From contig NZ_AZNZ01000001.1 of assembly GCF_000510725.1 (NCBI RefSeq), positions 434,001 to 498,000 of the forward strand: a DNA stretch of 64,000 bases, in the 5' to 3' direction. Under the pieces are notes generated by a model. That model saw only the letters and a list, made by a program, of their open reading frames with translations, did not search any database and was not told where the DNA came from. This document shows positions 50,559 to 59,253 of this stretch, piece by piece. Each line of letters begins with the position of its first letter. Within the stretch, counting starts at the first letter, position 1. The position numbers and the translations under genes were made by a program. Source of the DNA: Pseudoxanthomonas sp. J31. Lineage in GTDB: Bacteria; Pseudomonadota; Gammaproteobacteria; Xanthomonadales; Xanthomonadaceae.

Positions 50559-50922
50559 TCCGCCGCCGCAACCGGTTGCCACGGTAATCATTGCGCTGGT
50601 GCGCGGGCGCGCCGGCGCCTTGCGCTTTGGACTTTCGTCGTGCCCGCGTGCGCAACGCACGGGACCACTGTGCGCGTTTGCACAGAACGTGAAGGTCGCG
50701 CTCAAGAATGCCCCGCCAGGGGCGATCTGCTCACCGTCGCCAACGCCCCGACCAGGGCCAGGCGTCCGACGGACCGCCCGGTGGGCGTCCCTGCCCGCGG
50801 CACGTGTCCCCCGCATGCGCCCGCGGAAGCGGCCCCTCCCCCCACGCCCCCCGGGCCGGTTCCGCCGCCCCCATCCCGTGTTCCCGCTGTTCCGCGGCAC
50901 CGCCGCAGAAGGTCCCCCCACA
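50559..50922. other. Intergenic region between flhA and the response-regulator gene
   Basis: About 360 nt without a credible gene. It contains two inverted repeats close together: GTGCG-CAA-CGCAC (50648-50660) and CTGTGC-N6-GCACAG (50668-50685). The flagellar direct repeat is not present. The last 150 nt are C-rich with no recognisable promoter. Confidence 0.5.
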
Positions 50923-51684
50923 ATGCGCGTCGCAATCCTCGAAGACACCATCGGCCAGGCGATCACCGTCGCCGGCTGGCTGGAGAAGGCCGGCTTCAAG
51001 AGCATCGTCCGCCACGAAGGCAATGGCTTCATCAGGCTGCTGGAGACCGAGCAGGTCGACATGCTGCTGCTGGACTGGGACGTACCCGGGCGCAGCGGGA
51101 TCGATGTGCTGCGCTGGGCGCGCGAACGCCACCCGGACGACCTGCCGGTGGTGATGCTGAGCCAGTGCGACAACGAGGAGCAGATCGTGCAGGGCCTGGA
51201 ATGCGGCGCCGACGACTACCTGGTCAAGCCGGCCGGCGAGCGCGAACTGATCGCGCGGGTGCGGGCGCAGATGCGCCGCTACTACCCGGAGCGGATGCGC
51301 GGCCAGCAGATCGTCGTCGGCAACTACACCCTGGACCTGGCCAGCCGCAGCGCGCGCCTGGCCAACGGCCCGCACTCGCAGGTGGTGAACCTGCCGGCGC
51401 GCGAGTTCGCCCTGGCCGAGCACCTGTTCCGCAACGCCGGCCGCATCGTGCGCAAGGACGACCTGATCCGGCAGATCTGGGGCGAGGTCGACCGCAAGTA
51501 CGACGCCACCCTGGCCACCTACATCAGCAAGCTGCGCAACAGCCTGGAGCTGCGCGCCAAGAACGGGCTGGTGATCTCCACCGTGTACAACCACGGCTAC
51601 CGGCTCGAGCAGCTCCCGGGCGCGCGCAGCGAGGAAGCCGGCTACGCCGCCGCCAGGCCGCGCCTGGCGCGCCAGTACTCGTGA
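50923..51684 (+). CDS. OmpR-type response regulator in the flagellar locus
   Basis: A 253-residue protein. The receiver has acidic Glu7-Asp8, phosphoacceptor Asp51 (LLLDWDVPGR) and the Lys of DDYLVKPAG near residue 104. The C-terminal winged helix (about 135-235) reads VVNLPAREFALAEHLFRNAG and DDLIRQIWGEVDRKYDATLA, as in OmpR/PhoB. It sits after flhA with its kinase. Lateral flagellar loci normally have the sigma-54 activator LafK; none is here. The tandem 11-bp repeats before fliE, fliM, flgM and flgB suit an OmpR-family protein, so this is the likely regulator (inference). Confidence 0.92.
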   Translation: MRVAILEDTIGQAITVAGWLEKAGFKSIVRHEGNGFIRLLETEQVDMLLLDWDVPGRSGIDVLRWARERHPDDLPVVMLSQCDNEEQIVQGLECGADDYLVKPAGERELIARVRAQMRRYYPERMRGQQIVVGNYTLDLASRSARLANGPHSQVVNLPAREFALAEHLFRNAGRIVRKDDLIRQIWGEVDRKYDATLATYISKLRNSLELRAKNGLVISTVYNHGYRLEQLPGARSEEAGYAAARPRLARQYS

Positions 51685-51686
51685 GC

Positions 51687-52979
51687 ATGGCCGCGGTCGC
51701 GGCTTCCGGCCGGGGCCTGCCCTGGCAAGCTCCCGGCGGGCACACCGCCCGGCTGTGCGCGATCGGCGTCGTCCCGGTCGCGCCGGAGCAGGCCGGCGGC
51801 CTGCGCCTGCTGGCCGCGCAGCTGCATGCGGGCTTCCCGGTGTCGGCGCTGTGGATGTGGCTGGGGCTGGCGCTGCTGGCGTTCCTGTGCGGGCTGGCCG
51901 GCTCGATGCTGGCCGGCATCCTGCACCGCCGCGCGCGCCGCCGCCGCGCCTGGTACCTGGCCTGGCAGCGCCGCTACCAGCGCACCCTCAACACGCTTGA
52001 TTACCCGGTGTTCGTGGTCAACGGCCACGGCCTGGTGGTGTTGCAGAACCGCCAGGCCAGCCGCCTGGCGGCGCTGGCCTGCGGCGACGGCAACGACGCG
52101 CCGGTGGAGATCGCGCGCCTGGCGGTGGGCGCGGCGGCGGCATCGAGTGCCGGCGAGGTGCGGGTCGGCGGCCGCGCCTGGCAGTGGCTGCGGGTGCCCG
52201 CGCCGCCGCTGGTCCCGGGTGCCGGCGCGTACAGCGTGCTGTGCCTGCTGGATCCCGAGGCCGGCGACGCCGGCCGCGACCGCGCCGCACTGCGCCATAT
52301 CGCCCACGACCTGCGCAGTCCGCTGACCACGATGCTGACCCTGATCGAGGAGCGCTCGGCGCGGCTGCACGAACGCCCGGGCAATCCCGCCGGCGAAGAC
52401 CTCAGCTTCCTGGAGGAACTGCGCCGCCAGGCCGATTATTCGCTGCGGCTGTCGCGCGACTTCCTGCAGATCTCGCGCGCCGAGCGCCTGGACCGCGGCA
52501 GCTTCGTCCCGGTCAACCTCGAGGACGTCGTCGCCGAGGCGGTGGACCAGATGTGGCTGGCGGCCGAGCAGCGCTCGATCCGCCTGGTCGGCCCGGTGGG
52601 CCACGTGCGCGATCCGTGGATCCAGGGCAACCCGGCGATGCTGGTGCGCGCGCTGGCCAACCTGCTGGACAACGCGCTGAAGTATTCCGGCCCGGACACC
52701 GAGGTGGCCGCCTGGGTACGCCGTGCCGAGGACGGCCGCCTGCTGCTGCGGGTGATCGACCAGGGCGTGGGCATCGACGAGGCCGACCTGCCGCACCTGT
52801 TCGATCCGTTCTTCCAGGCCGGCGGCGCGGCCGGTGCGATGCGCGGCGGCGCCAACATGGGCGTGGGCCTGGGCCTGGCCTTCGTGCGCTGCGTGGTGGA
52901 GCGCCACGGCGGCGAGATCTCGGTCGCCAGCCGCGTCGGCCACGGCACCGAGGTCTCGATCTTCCTGCCGGCCGGCTGA
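51687..52979 (+). CDS. Sensor histidine kinase paired with the flagellar response regulator
   Basis: A 430-residue kinase. One transmembrane helix (about residues 55-78, LWMWLGLALLAFLCGLAGSM) follows a short N-terminal region; a PAS-like segment (LDYPVFVVNGHGLVVLQNRQ) precedes the HisKA box with His207 in AHDLRSPLTTML; the ATPase domain shows NLLDNALKYSG, DQGVGID and GVGLGLAFVR. A GTG at 51681 overlapping the regulator stop is an alternative start. It ends 6 bp from the convergent flgL-downstream gene. The signal it senses is unknown. Confidence 0.92.
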   Translation: MAAVAASGRGLPWQAPGGHTARLCAIGVVPVAPEQAGGLRLLAAQLHAGFPVSALWMWLGLALLAFLCGLAGSMLAGILHRRARRRRAWYLAWQRRYQRTLNTLDYPVFVVNGHGLVVLQNRQASRLAALACGDGNDAPVEIARLAVGAAAASSAGEVRVGGRAWQWLRVPAPPLVPGAGAYSVLCLLDPEAGDAGRDRAALRHIAHDLRSPLTTMLTLIEERSARLHERPGNPAGEDLSFLEELRRQADYSLRLSRDFLQISRAERLDRGSFVPVNLEDVVAEAVDQMWLAAEQRSIRLVGPVGHVRDPWIQGNPAMLVRALANLLDNALKYSGPDTEVAAWVRRAEDGRLLLRVIDQGVGIDEADLPHLFDPFFQAGGAAGAMRGGANMGVGLGLAFVRCVVERHGGEISVASRVGHGTEVSIFLPAG

Positions 52980-52985
52980 GCCGCG

Positions 52986-54020
52986 CTAGGCCCCCAGCAC
53001 CGAACCCACGCGCTGCCGGCTCATCCCGCGCAGGCAGGCACCGGCGGTGGCCAGGCGGCGGAACCCGGCGTCCCCGGCCAGGCCGGCGGCAAAGCCATCG
53101 GCGGCCTGCCGCATCGCCGCCGGAGTCGCCTGCGGCTGCCCGGCGCGTACCTGGGCCGCGGTGGCCGCCAGGTGCGCGGCCATGTCGTTGCGCGCGTGTT
53201 CGGCCCGGATCAGCGCGGCCGAGGCCTGGCGGAAGGCGTCCTGGCGCGTGCCGGCATCGTCCACCGACCACTGCGCCGGATCGATCGCGCCGGCCAGCGG
53301 CTCGGCCACCACCCGGCTGGGCCAGCCGCTGGGAAAACGCCGGCCGCCGCCCTGCACCAGCAACTGTCCGCGCAGCGCCGGCCAGGCCGACTCCTGCACC
53401 GAGAAGCGCAGGCCGCCGGCATCGTCCGCGGCCACCTGCAGCCCGTCCGGCGCCAGCACCGCGCCCAGCCGGCGCAAGCGCTCTTCCGGCGCATCGCCCT
53501 CGCCCAGCACCAGCACCCGCGCGCGGCGGCCCATGCCGCGCGGATGGAACACCAGGGTCTCGGCCTCCGGCGCGGCCAGCGCGGCCTGGTCGAGGCCGCG
53601 GATACGGAACGCCTGGCGCGCGTCGCCGGCGGGGAACAGCTGCAACTCCGCATCCACGGTGCCGCCGCTGTCGGCCGGGCGCCGCTCCCAGTAGCCGCGC
53701 AGCTGCGCCAGGCTGGCCTCCAGCGCGGGCGGGGCGGCGCCGGCGCTGGCCGCGGGTGCGGACAGGCGCCGCGCCAGTTCGCGCAAGCGCGGCAGCAGTC
53801 CGTCCATCCACGCCAGCGCGCGCTGGGTGCCGGTGGCCTCGCGGTTGAGTTCGGACTGGCGCGCGGCGAAGCCGGCGTACCAGCTGGTGTCGGGCGCGCT
53901 GGCCTCGGCCTCGCGCACGGCCGGCGCCGGCGCGGCCGCCACCGCCGCCGGTGCGCCGACCCGCGAAGGGGTGGCGATCCCGCGGGACTCGATGCCCGAC
54001 GATTGCAACCGCACGCTCAT
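52986..54020 (-). CDS. Uncharacterised flagellar-locus protein in the lafW position
   Basis: A 344-residue protein directly after flgL (7 nt). No signal peptide. The centre (about 45-120) is helical (RALAWMDGLLPRLRELARRL), and the middle has beta-rich text with several Gly/Val turns; the C-terminus is helical (AEHARNDMAAHLAATAAQVR). Lateral systems carry lafW, a putative hook-associated gene, in this position after flgL. I cannot confirm homology by eye. It may be exported by the flagellar apparatus. Confidence 0.65.
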   Translation of the reverse strand: MSVRLQSSGIESRGIATPSRVGAPAAVAAAPAPAVREAEASAPDTSWYAGFAARQSELNREATGTQRALAWMDGLLPRLRELARRLSAPAASAGAAPPALEASLAQLRGYWERRPADSGGTVDAELQLFPAGDARQAFRIRGLDQAALAAPEAETLVFHPRGMGRRARVLVLGEGDAPEERLRRLGAVLAPDGLQVAADDAGGLRFSVQESAWPALRGQLLVQGGGRRFPSGWPSRVVAEPLAGAIDPAQWSVDDAGTRQDAFRQASAALIRAEHARNDMAAHLAATAAQVRAGQPQATPAAMRQAADGFAAGLAGDAGFRRLATAGACLRGMSRQRVGSVLGA

Positions 54021-54027
54021 GCGCAGG

Positions 54028-54939
54028 TCACAGCAGGTCGTAAGGGTTCAGCTGCATGATCCGGCCATACACCTGGTAGGTGGCCTGGATCGCGACGGTG
54101 TGGCGGGTGAGGCGGTCATAGGCCTCGGCCACGTCCAGCCCGGCGACCTGCTCGGTGGCCGCGGCGTTGCCGACCTGCATCGCGGCGTGGGTGTCGTCGA
54201 GCAGGGCGATGGTGTTGCGCGCGCCGCCCAGCTCGCCCATCTTCGCGGTCAGCGAGTCCATGCCGGCGCCCATCGCCGCCTCGGCCGCCGCCAGGATCGC
54301 GCGCATCGCCGGGTCGCTGGCATCGGCTGCCGGGTCCTGCAGCACCGCCAGCGCGGCGTCGATCCGGTTGAGCACCTCGGCCAGGCTGTCCACGCTGACG
54401 TTGCCGGACTGGGTGAGGCCGTTGCCCACCACCACCTGCTGGCGCTTGTCGTTGCCGTCGAAGCTGTAGCGCGAGCCCACCGGCAGGGTGGGGTCGTAGC
54501 CGATCGGCGCGGTGCCGGTGAGGGTGCCGGAGAACAGGTAGTTGCCCTCCGAGTCCATGGCGTTGGCCGAGACGTGCAGGGTGTCGCGCAGGCTGCCAAG
54601 GGTGGTGGCCATGGCGTTGAGGTCGCCGGTGCTGTTGGCGCCGTCCAGCGCCCACACCAGCAGGTCGTGGGCGGACATCACCGTGTCCAGCATGCCCTGC
54701 AGGTGGGTCTCGTTGCGCTGCAGCTGGTTGGTGAGGGTGCCGATGTTGCTGCGGTACTGGGCCAGCAGCACCTCGTCGCGTTCGATCATGCGCAGGCGCA
54801 CGCTGGCGATGGGGTCGTCGGACGGGCGGATGACCCGCTTCCCGGAGGACATCTGCTCCATCAAGCGCGACAGCCGGGTGTTGCCGTCGGCGAGCGTGCC
54901 CTGGATGGTGGTGGCCAGGTGGCTGCTGGCGATGCGCAT
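54028..54939 (-). CDS. flgL: Hook-filament junction protein FlgL
   Basis: A 303-residue flagellin-like protein: N-terminal IASSHLATTIQGTLADGNTR and SSGKRVIRPSDDPIASVRLR, and a C-terminal D0-type helix (RLTRHTVAIQATYQVYGRIM). It forms the junction with FlgK. It follows flgK by 10 nt. Confidence 0.94.
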   Translation of the reverse strand: MRIASSHLATTIQGTLADGNTRLSRLMEQMSSGKRVIRPSDDPIASVRLRMIERDEVLLAQYRSNIGTLTNQLQRNETHLQGMLDTVMSAHDLLVWALDGANSTGDLNAMATTLGSLRDTLHVSANAMDSEGNYLFSGTLTGTAPIGYDPTLPVGSRYSFDGNDKRQQVVVGNGLTQSGNVSVDSLAEVLNRIDAALAVLQDPAADASDPAMRAILAAAEAAMGAGMDSLTAKMGELGGARNTIALLDDTHAAMQVGNAAATEQVAGLDVAEAYDRLTRHTVAIQATYQVYGRIMQLNPYDLL

Positions 54940-54949
54940 GGGAGGCTCC

Positions 54950-56296
54950 TCAGAACGCCTGGATCAGGCTGTCGAACATTTCGCCGGCCACCGAGATGAC
55001 CTTCATGTTGGCCTGGTAGGCCTGCAGCAGTTCGGAGATGCGCACAACTTCCTCCTCGCTGTTGACGCCGCTGACCGAGGCCAGGTCCTGCTCGGCCTGC
55101 TGGCGCAGGGTGATCGCGGTCTGCAGCATCGCGCCGTTGTTCTGGCTGTCCGAACCGAGCTGGCCGACCATCATGGTGTAGGCATCGCCCACCGATACCT
55201 CGCCGAGGCCGGCCAGGGCGAAGGTCTGCAGGCGCACGCCCAGCACCTCGGCCAGGTTCTCGCTGTTGCCCGGCTCGCCGGCGACCGCGGAGAAGCCCAG
55301 GCGCGCCTGGGTGATGTCCGGGTTGACCGAGATCCGGCCGGTGGCCGGGTCGACCAGGAACAGTTCCAGGCCGGGCAGGCCGTCGATGCCGTAGCCGGAG
55401 GTGAGGCCGGCGTTGACCCGGGTGGCCAGTTCCGCGGCCAGCGCCTGGGTGAACTCCAGCTGCTGCGCCAGCACGCCGCTGGCGTAGCCGCTCATGCCGC
55501 CGATCGCGCCGCCGGCCTGTTCGCCGGCCAGCGGGAACGTGGCCGCGCCCAGCGACAGCTGCAGGTCGATGCCGCCGTCGGTGGCGGGCAACAGCTCCAG
55601 GCGCGCGGCCAGCTTGCCGGCCACCAGCGGCGGACCCTTGGCCAGGGCCACGTCGACGGTGCCGTCGCCGTTCTCGACCACGCGGATCTCGACCAGTCCG
55701 GCCAGTTCGGTCAGTGCGCGGTCGCGCTGGTCGACCAGTTCGGAGGTCGAACCGCCGAGCGCGGCGGTCTCGGCGATGCGTTCGTTGAGGCGGGCCACGG
55801 TGGCGGTGAGGTTGCCGACCTGGCCGGCGCTGGCAGCCACCTGCTGGCGTACCGCGTCGAGCTGGCCGTACAGGGTCTGGCGCAGCGAGTCGAAGCGCTT
55901 GACCAGGCCTTCGGCGGCGGAAATGACCTGCTGGCGCAGCGGCACCGAAGTCGGGCTGGTGCTCACCTCGTCCAGCGAGGCGAAGAAGGCGTCGATGCCG
56001 CCCTTGACGCTGCCGTCCTCCAGGCCCATCACCTCCTCCAGCTGCGCGAAGTACGGCTCGGTCGCCGAGTAGCTGGCCGCGCGCGCGGTGGTGTTCCACA
56101 CCTGCTGGCTCTTGTAGCGGTCCTCGAAGCGGGTAAGCGCGGTGACTGCCACGCCGCCGCCGGCGCGCGCCGTCACCAGGGTGCCCTGGCGGGTATAGCC
56201 CGGGGTGTTGAGGTTGGCGGTGTTGCGCGCCGACATGTCCATGCCGGCCTGGGACGCAAGCAGGCCGGAGAGGCCGATGTGGGTGATGTTCATCAT
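54950..56296 (-). CDS. flgK: Hook-filament junction protein FlgK
   Basis: A 448-residue protein: N-terminal GLSGLLASQAGMDMSARNTA and NTPGYTRQGTLV, C-terminal SGVNSEEEVVRISELLQAYQ. Shorter than enteric FlgK (about 550), with a reduced central region as often in lateral types. Two tandem ATGs occur at the start; either may be used. Confidence 0.94.
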   Translation of the reverse strand: MMNITHIGLSGLLASQAGMDMSARNTANLNTPGYTRQGTLVTARAGGGVAVTALTRFEDRYKSQQVWNTTARAASYSATEPYFAQLEEVMGLEDGSVKGGIDAFFASLDEVSTSPTSVPLRQQVISAAEGLVKRFDSLRQTLYGQLDAVRQQVAASAGQVGNLTATVARLNERIAETAALGGSTSELVDQRDRALTELAGLVEIRVVENGDGTVDVALAKGPPLVAGKLAARLELLPATDGGIDLQLSLGAATFPLAGEQAGGAIGGMSGYASGVLAQQLEFTQALAAELATRVNAGLTSGYGIDGLPGLELFLVDPATGRISVNPDITQARLGFSAVAGEPGNSENLAEVLGVRLQTFALAGLGEVSVGDAYTMMVGQLGSDSQNNGAMLQTAITLRQQAEQDLASVSGVNSEEEVVRISELLQAYQANMKVISVAGEMFDSLIQAF

Positions 56297-56313
56297 GGGA
56301 TTCGGCGGTTCGG

Positions 56314-56649
56314 TCAGGTGCCGTCGCCGGCGGCGGACGGGTCGGCGAGCTGGGCCAGCAATGCATCGGCGATGCCGAAGGAACGCAGGCGGGCGATGTC
56401 GAAGGCGACCAGGCCGGCGGCGTGGTCGAGCATGGCGGCCTGCTCGCCGCCGCCCTCGCCCTCGCCGAAGGCGTCGGCGGCCTGGCGCATGGCCTGGAAC
56501 ATCTGGGCGATGAACAGGCCCTCGAACTGCACCGCGGCCTCGACCATGCGCGCGTCGGCGGAGGCCGCGGGCGCGGGTGGGGCGCCGGGGGCATCCGCCG
56601 CCGCGAGCGCGGGGGGGAGGGGCGGGGGAGGAACGTAGACGGGCAGCAT
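56314..56649 (-). CDS. flgJ: Rod-scaffold protein FlgJ, N-terminal domain only
   Basis: A 111-residue protein: a Pro-rich N-terminus (PPPPLPP...), then the rod-binding core AAVQFEGLFIAQMFQAMRQA and the C-terminal helix. The muramidase domain of enteric FlgJ is absent and is encoded separately at 42450. A run of seven C on the coding strand lies at 56611-56617. The start overlaps the flgI stop (TGATG). Confidence 0.85.
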   Translation of the reverse strand: MLPVYVPPPPLPPALAAADAPGAPPAPAASADARMVEAAVQFEGLFIAQMFQAMRQAADAFGEGEGGGEQAAMLDHAAGLVAFDIARLRSFGIADALLAQLADPSAAGDGT

Positions 56650-57755
56650 CAGATCACCACAAGTTCGCCGGACAATGCGCCGGCTTCGTCCAGCGCCTGC
56701 AGGATGGCCATCAGGTCGTCGGGGCTGGCACCGATGCCGTTGATGGTGTCCACGATCGCCTGCAGGCTCGCGCCCTCGGTCCAGTGGAACACGCGCGGCA
56801 CCTCGCTTTGCACTTCCACGTCCGAGCGCGGGGTGACCGCGGTCTGGCCGCCGGAGAAGCCGTTGGGCTGGCTAACGTCGAAGCCCTCGCCGATGCTCAC
56901 CCGCAGCGAGCCGTGCGAGACCGCGACCGGCTTGACCGTGACCTCGCGCGAGATCACCACGGTGCCGGTGCGCGAGTTGAACACCACCTTCGGCTGGCCC
57001 TCGCCGGCGTCGATGTCGATCGCGCCGAGGCGGGCGACGAAGCCCACCCGCTTGCGCGGATCGGCCGGCGCCTGTACTTCCACCGCGGTGGCGTCCAGCG
57101 AGTGCGCCATGTCCGCGCCCAGTTCGCGGTTGAGCGCGCGGGTGATGCTGTCGGCGGTCTGGAAGTCCGGGCGGCGCAGGTTGAGGCGGATGGTCGGCGC
57201 GGTGGCGAAGTCCGAGGGGATCTCCTGCTCGATGGTGGCGCCGTTGGGGATGCGCCCGGCGGTGGGCGTGTTGACGGTGACGCTGGAGCCGCTGCGGCCC
57301 TGCGCGCTCATTCCCGGGATCACCAGGTTGCCCTGCGCCAGCGCGTAGACCTGGCCGTCGGCGCCCTTGAGCGGGGTCAGCAGCAGGGTGCCGCCGCGCA
57401 GGCTCTTGGCGTCGCCCAGCGAGGACACGGTGACGTCGATGGTCTGGCCGCGGCGGTAGCCGGGCGGGAAGCTGGCGCTGACCATCACCGCGGCGGTGTT
57501 GCGCGCGCGCACCGAGGTCCCGGTGGGCAGGCTCACCCCGTGCTGCTCGAGCATGTTGCGCACCGACTGGCTGGTGTAGCGCGCCTGGGTGCCGTCGCCG
57601 CTGCCGTCCAGGCCGACCACGATGCCGTAGCCGACCAGCTGGTTCTCGCGCACGCCCTCCACGTCGACCAGGCTGCCGATGCGTTGCGCCGCCGCCGGCG
57701 CGGCCGCCAGCAGCAGGGCCAGCAGCGCGACCCAGCGCGGCGCGCGCGGACGCAT
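56649..57755 (-). CDS. flgI: Flagellar P-ring protein FlgI
   Basis: A 368-residue periplasmic protein with signal peptide VALLALLLAAAPAAAQ, then RIGSLVDVEGVRENQLVGYG, GLDGSGDGTQARYTSQSVRN and LKGADGQVYALAQGNL, typical of FlgI. A GTG at 57783 overlapping the flgH stop is an alternative start with 9 more residues. Confidence 0.95.
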   Translation of the reverse strand: MRPRAPRWVALLALLLAAAPAAAQRIGSLVDVEGVRENQLVGYGIVVGLDGSGDGTQARYTSQSVRNMLEQHGVSLPTGTSVRARNTAAVMVSASFPPGYRRGQTIDVTVSSLGDAKSLRGGTLLLTPLKGADGQVYALAQGNLVIPGMSAQGRSGSSVTVNTPTAGRIPNGATIEQEIPSDFATAPTIRLNLRRPDFQTADSITRALNRELGADMAHSLDATAVEVQAPADPRKRVGFVARLGAIDIDAGEGQPKVVFNSRTGTVVISREVTVKPVAVSHGSLRVSIGEGFDVSQPNGFSGGQTAVTPRSDVEVQSEVPRVFHWTEGASLQAIVDTINGIGASPDDLMAILQALDEAGALSGELVVI

Positions 57756-57778
57756 GCCGGGGAAGCGGGACGCACGGT

Positions 57779-58438
57779 TCACAGCGGCACCAGCGGGTGG
57801 TTGAAGAAGCGCGCCAGCCAGCCGCTGCGGCTGGCGTTGGCCACGGTGCCGCGGCCGGAGTACTGGATGCTCGCGTTGGCCACGCGCTGCGAGGACACCA
57901 GGTTGCCGGTGTCGATGTCGCCGGGGCGGACGTAGCCGCTCAGGCGCACGGTCTCCACGCCCTGGTTGAGCGCCAGGCTCTTCTGCCCGTCGACCTGCAG
58001 CAGGCCGTTGGGCAGGACCTTCTGCACGACCACGGTGACCGAGCCGGTGAGCGAGGCCTGCTGGGTGGTGGAGCCGGAGCCGGTGGTGCCGCGCTTGAGC
58101 CCGAGCTCGGTGTCCAGGTCCACGTCGCTGCCGAGCAGGCGCCCGGCGCCCATCTGGATGCTGGACTGCTTGCTCACCGCCGCGTCGCTGCGGTTGCTGG
58201 CCTGGGTCGATTCCTGCAGGACCACGGTCAGCACGTCGCCCACCCGCCAGGCGCGGTCGTCGGCGGTGAGCGGGCGCAGGTTGCCGGGCGCGTACAGGCC
58301 GCCGGAGCGGCCCTGCGGCGTTTCCAGCGCCAGTTCCGGCATGCTGTCGTGCGGCGGCATGGCCACTTCCCCGCGCAGGGTCGTGCAACCCGCGCACGCG
58401 GCCAGCGCCAGCACCGCCAGGGAGGCCGCCGCGCGCAT
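57779..58438 (-). CDS. flgH: Flagellar L-ring lipoprotein FlgH
   Basis: A 219-residue lipoprotein: lipobox LALAACAGC, then GGLYAPGNLRPLTADDRAWR, VGDVLTVVLQESTQASNRSD and GVETVRLSGYVRPGDIDTGN. Forms the outer-membrane ring. Start overlaps flgG stop (TGATG). Confidence 0.95.
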   Translation of the reverse strand: MRAAASLAVLALAACAGCTTLRGEVAMPPHDSMPELALETPQGRSGGLYAPGNLRPLTADDRAWRVGDVLTVVLQESTQASNRSDAAVSKQSSIQMGAGRLLGSDVDLDTELGLKRGTTGSGSTTQQASLTGSVTVVVQKVLPNGLLQVDGQKSLALNQGVETVRLSGYVRPGDIDTGNLVSSQRVANASIQYSGRGTVANASRSGWLARFFNHPLVPL

Positions 58439-59223
58439 CAGCGGGCCGCCTGCGCCAGCTGCTGCATCATGTTGTCCGCCGCGGTCAGCACCTTGGTGTT
58501 CATCTCGTAGGTGCGCTGCGCGGCGATCATCTCCACCATCTCCTCCACCGCCTGCACGTTGGAGCCTTCCAGCGCGCGCTGCTTGAGCGTGCCCAGGCCT
58601 TCCTGGCCCGGCTGCGCCTCCACCGGCGCGCCGCTGGCCACGGTCTCGCGGTACAGGTTGTCGCCCATGGCCAGCAGGCCGGCCGGGTTGACGAAGCCGG
58701 CCAGCAGCAGCTGCCCGACCTCGGTGGCGTTGGCCGAATCGCTGGTGGTGACGGTGACCGCGCCGTTCTCGCCGATGCTCACGCTGGTGGCGTTGGCCGG
58801 GATGGTGATCGCCGGCACCAGGGGCAGGCCCTGGGCGTTGGTCAGGTTGCCGTCCTGGTCCATGCGCAGCTGGCCGGCGCGGGTGTAGCCGATCTCGCCG
58901 TCGGGCAGTTCCACCTGCAGGAAGCCGTTGCCGACGATGGCCACGTCCAGCTCGCCGCCGGTGGTCTGCAGGTTGCCGGTGGTGAACACCTTCTGGGTGC
59001 CGACCACGCGGGTGCCGTTGCCCAGCTGCACGCCGCCGGACAGCGCCGAATCGCTGATCTGGGTGCCCGGCTGCTGCTCGACCCGGTAGAACAGGTCCTC
59101 GAACGTGGCGCGGTCGCGCTTGTAGCCGATCGTGTTGACGTTGGCGAGGTTGTTGGAGATGGTCTGCAGCCGCGCTTCCTGGGCCTGCAGGCCGGTCTTG
59201 CTGATCCACAATGCGGGGTTCAT
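58438..59223 (-). CDS. flgG: Distal rod protein FlgG
   Basis: A 261-residue axial protein: ALWISKTGLQAQEARLQTIS, NNLANVNTIGYKRDRATFED and the C-terminal SNVQAVEEMVEMIAAQRTYE. A run of seven C lies immediately before the start, in place of a normal ribosome site. Full length. Confidence 0.96.
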   Translation of the reverse strand: MNPALWISKTGLQAQEARLQTISNNLANVNTIGYKRDRATFEDLFYRVEQQPGTQISDSALSGGVQLGNGTRVVGTQKVFTTGNLQTTGGELDVAIVGNGFLQVELPDGEIGYTRAGQLRMDQDGNLTNAQGLPLVPAITIPANATSVSIGENGAVTVTTSDSANATEVGQLLLAGFVNPAGLLAMGDNLYRETVASGAPVEAQPGQEGLGTLKQRALEGSNVQAVEEMVEMIAAQRTYEMNTKVLTAADNMMQQLAQAAR

Positions 59224-59253
59224 CGGGGGGGCTCGCTAGTAGGGGGCGGAAGG

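Noticed and set aside
50559-50922. N-terminal extension of the response regulator using upstream in-frame starts (from 50599)
   Set aside because: The receiver fold begins exactly at the ATG at 50923 (MRVAILED). The upstream translation is Arg/Pro-rich and lacks a domain.
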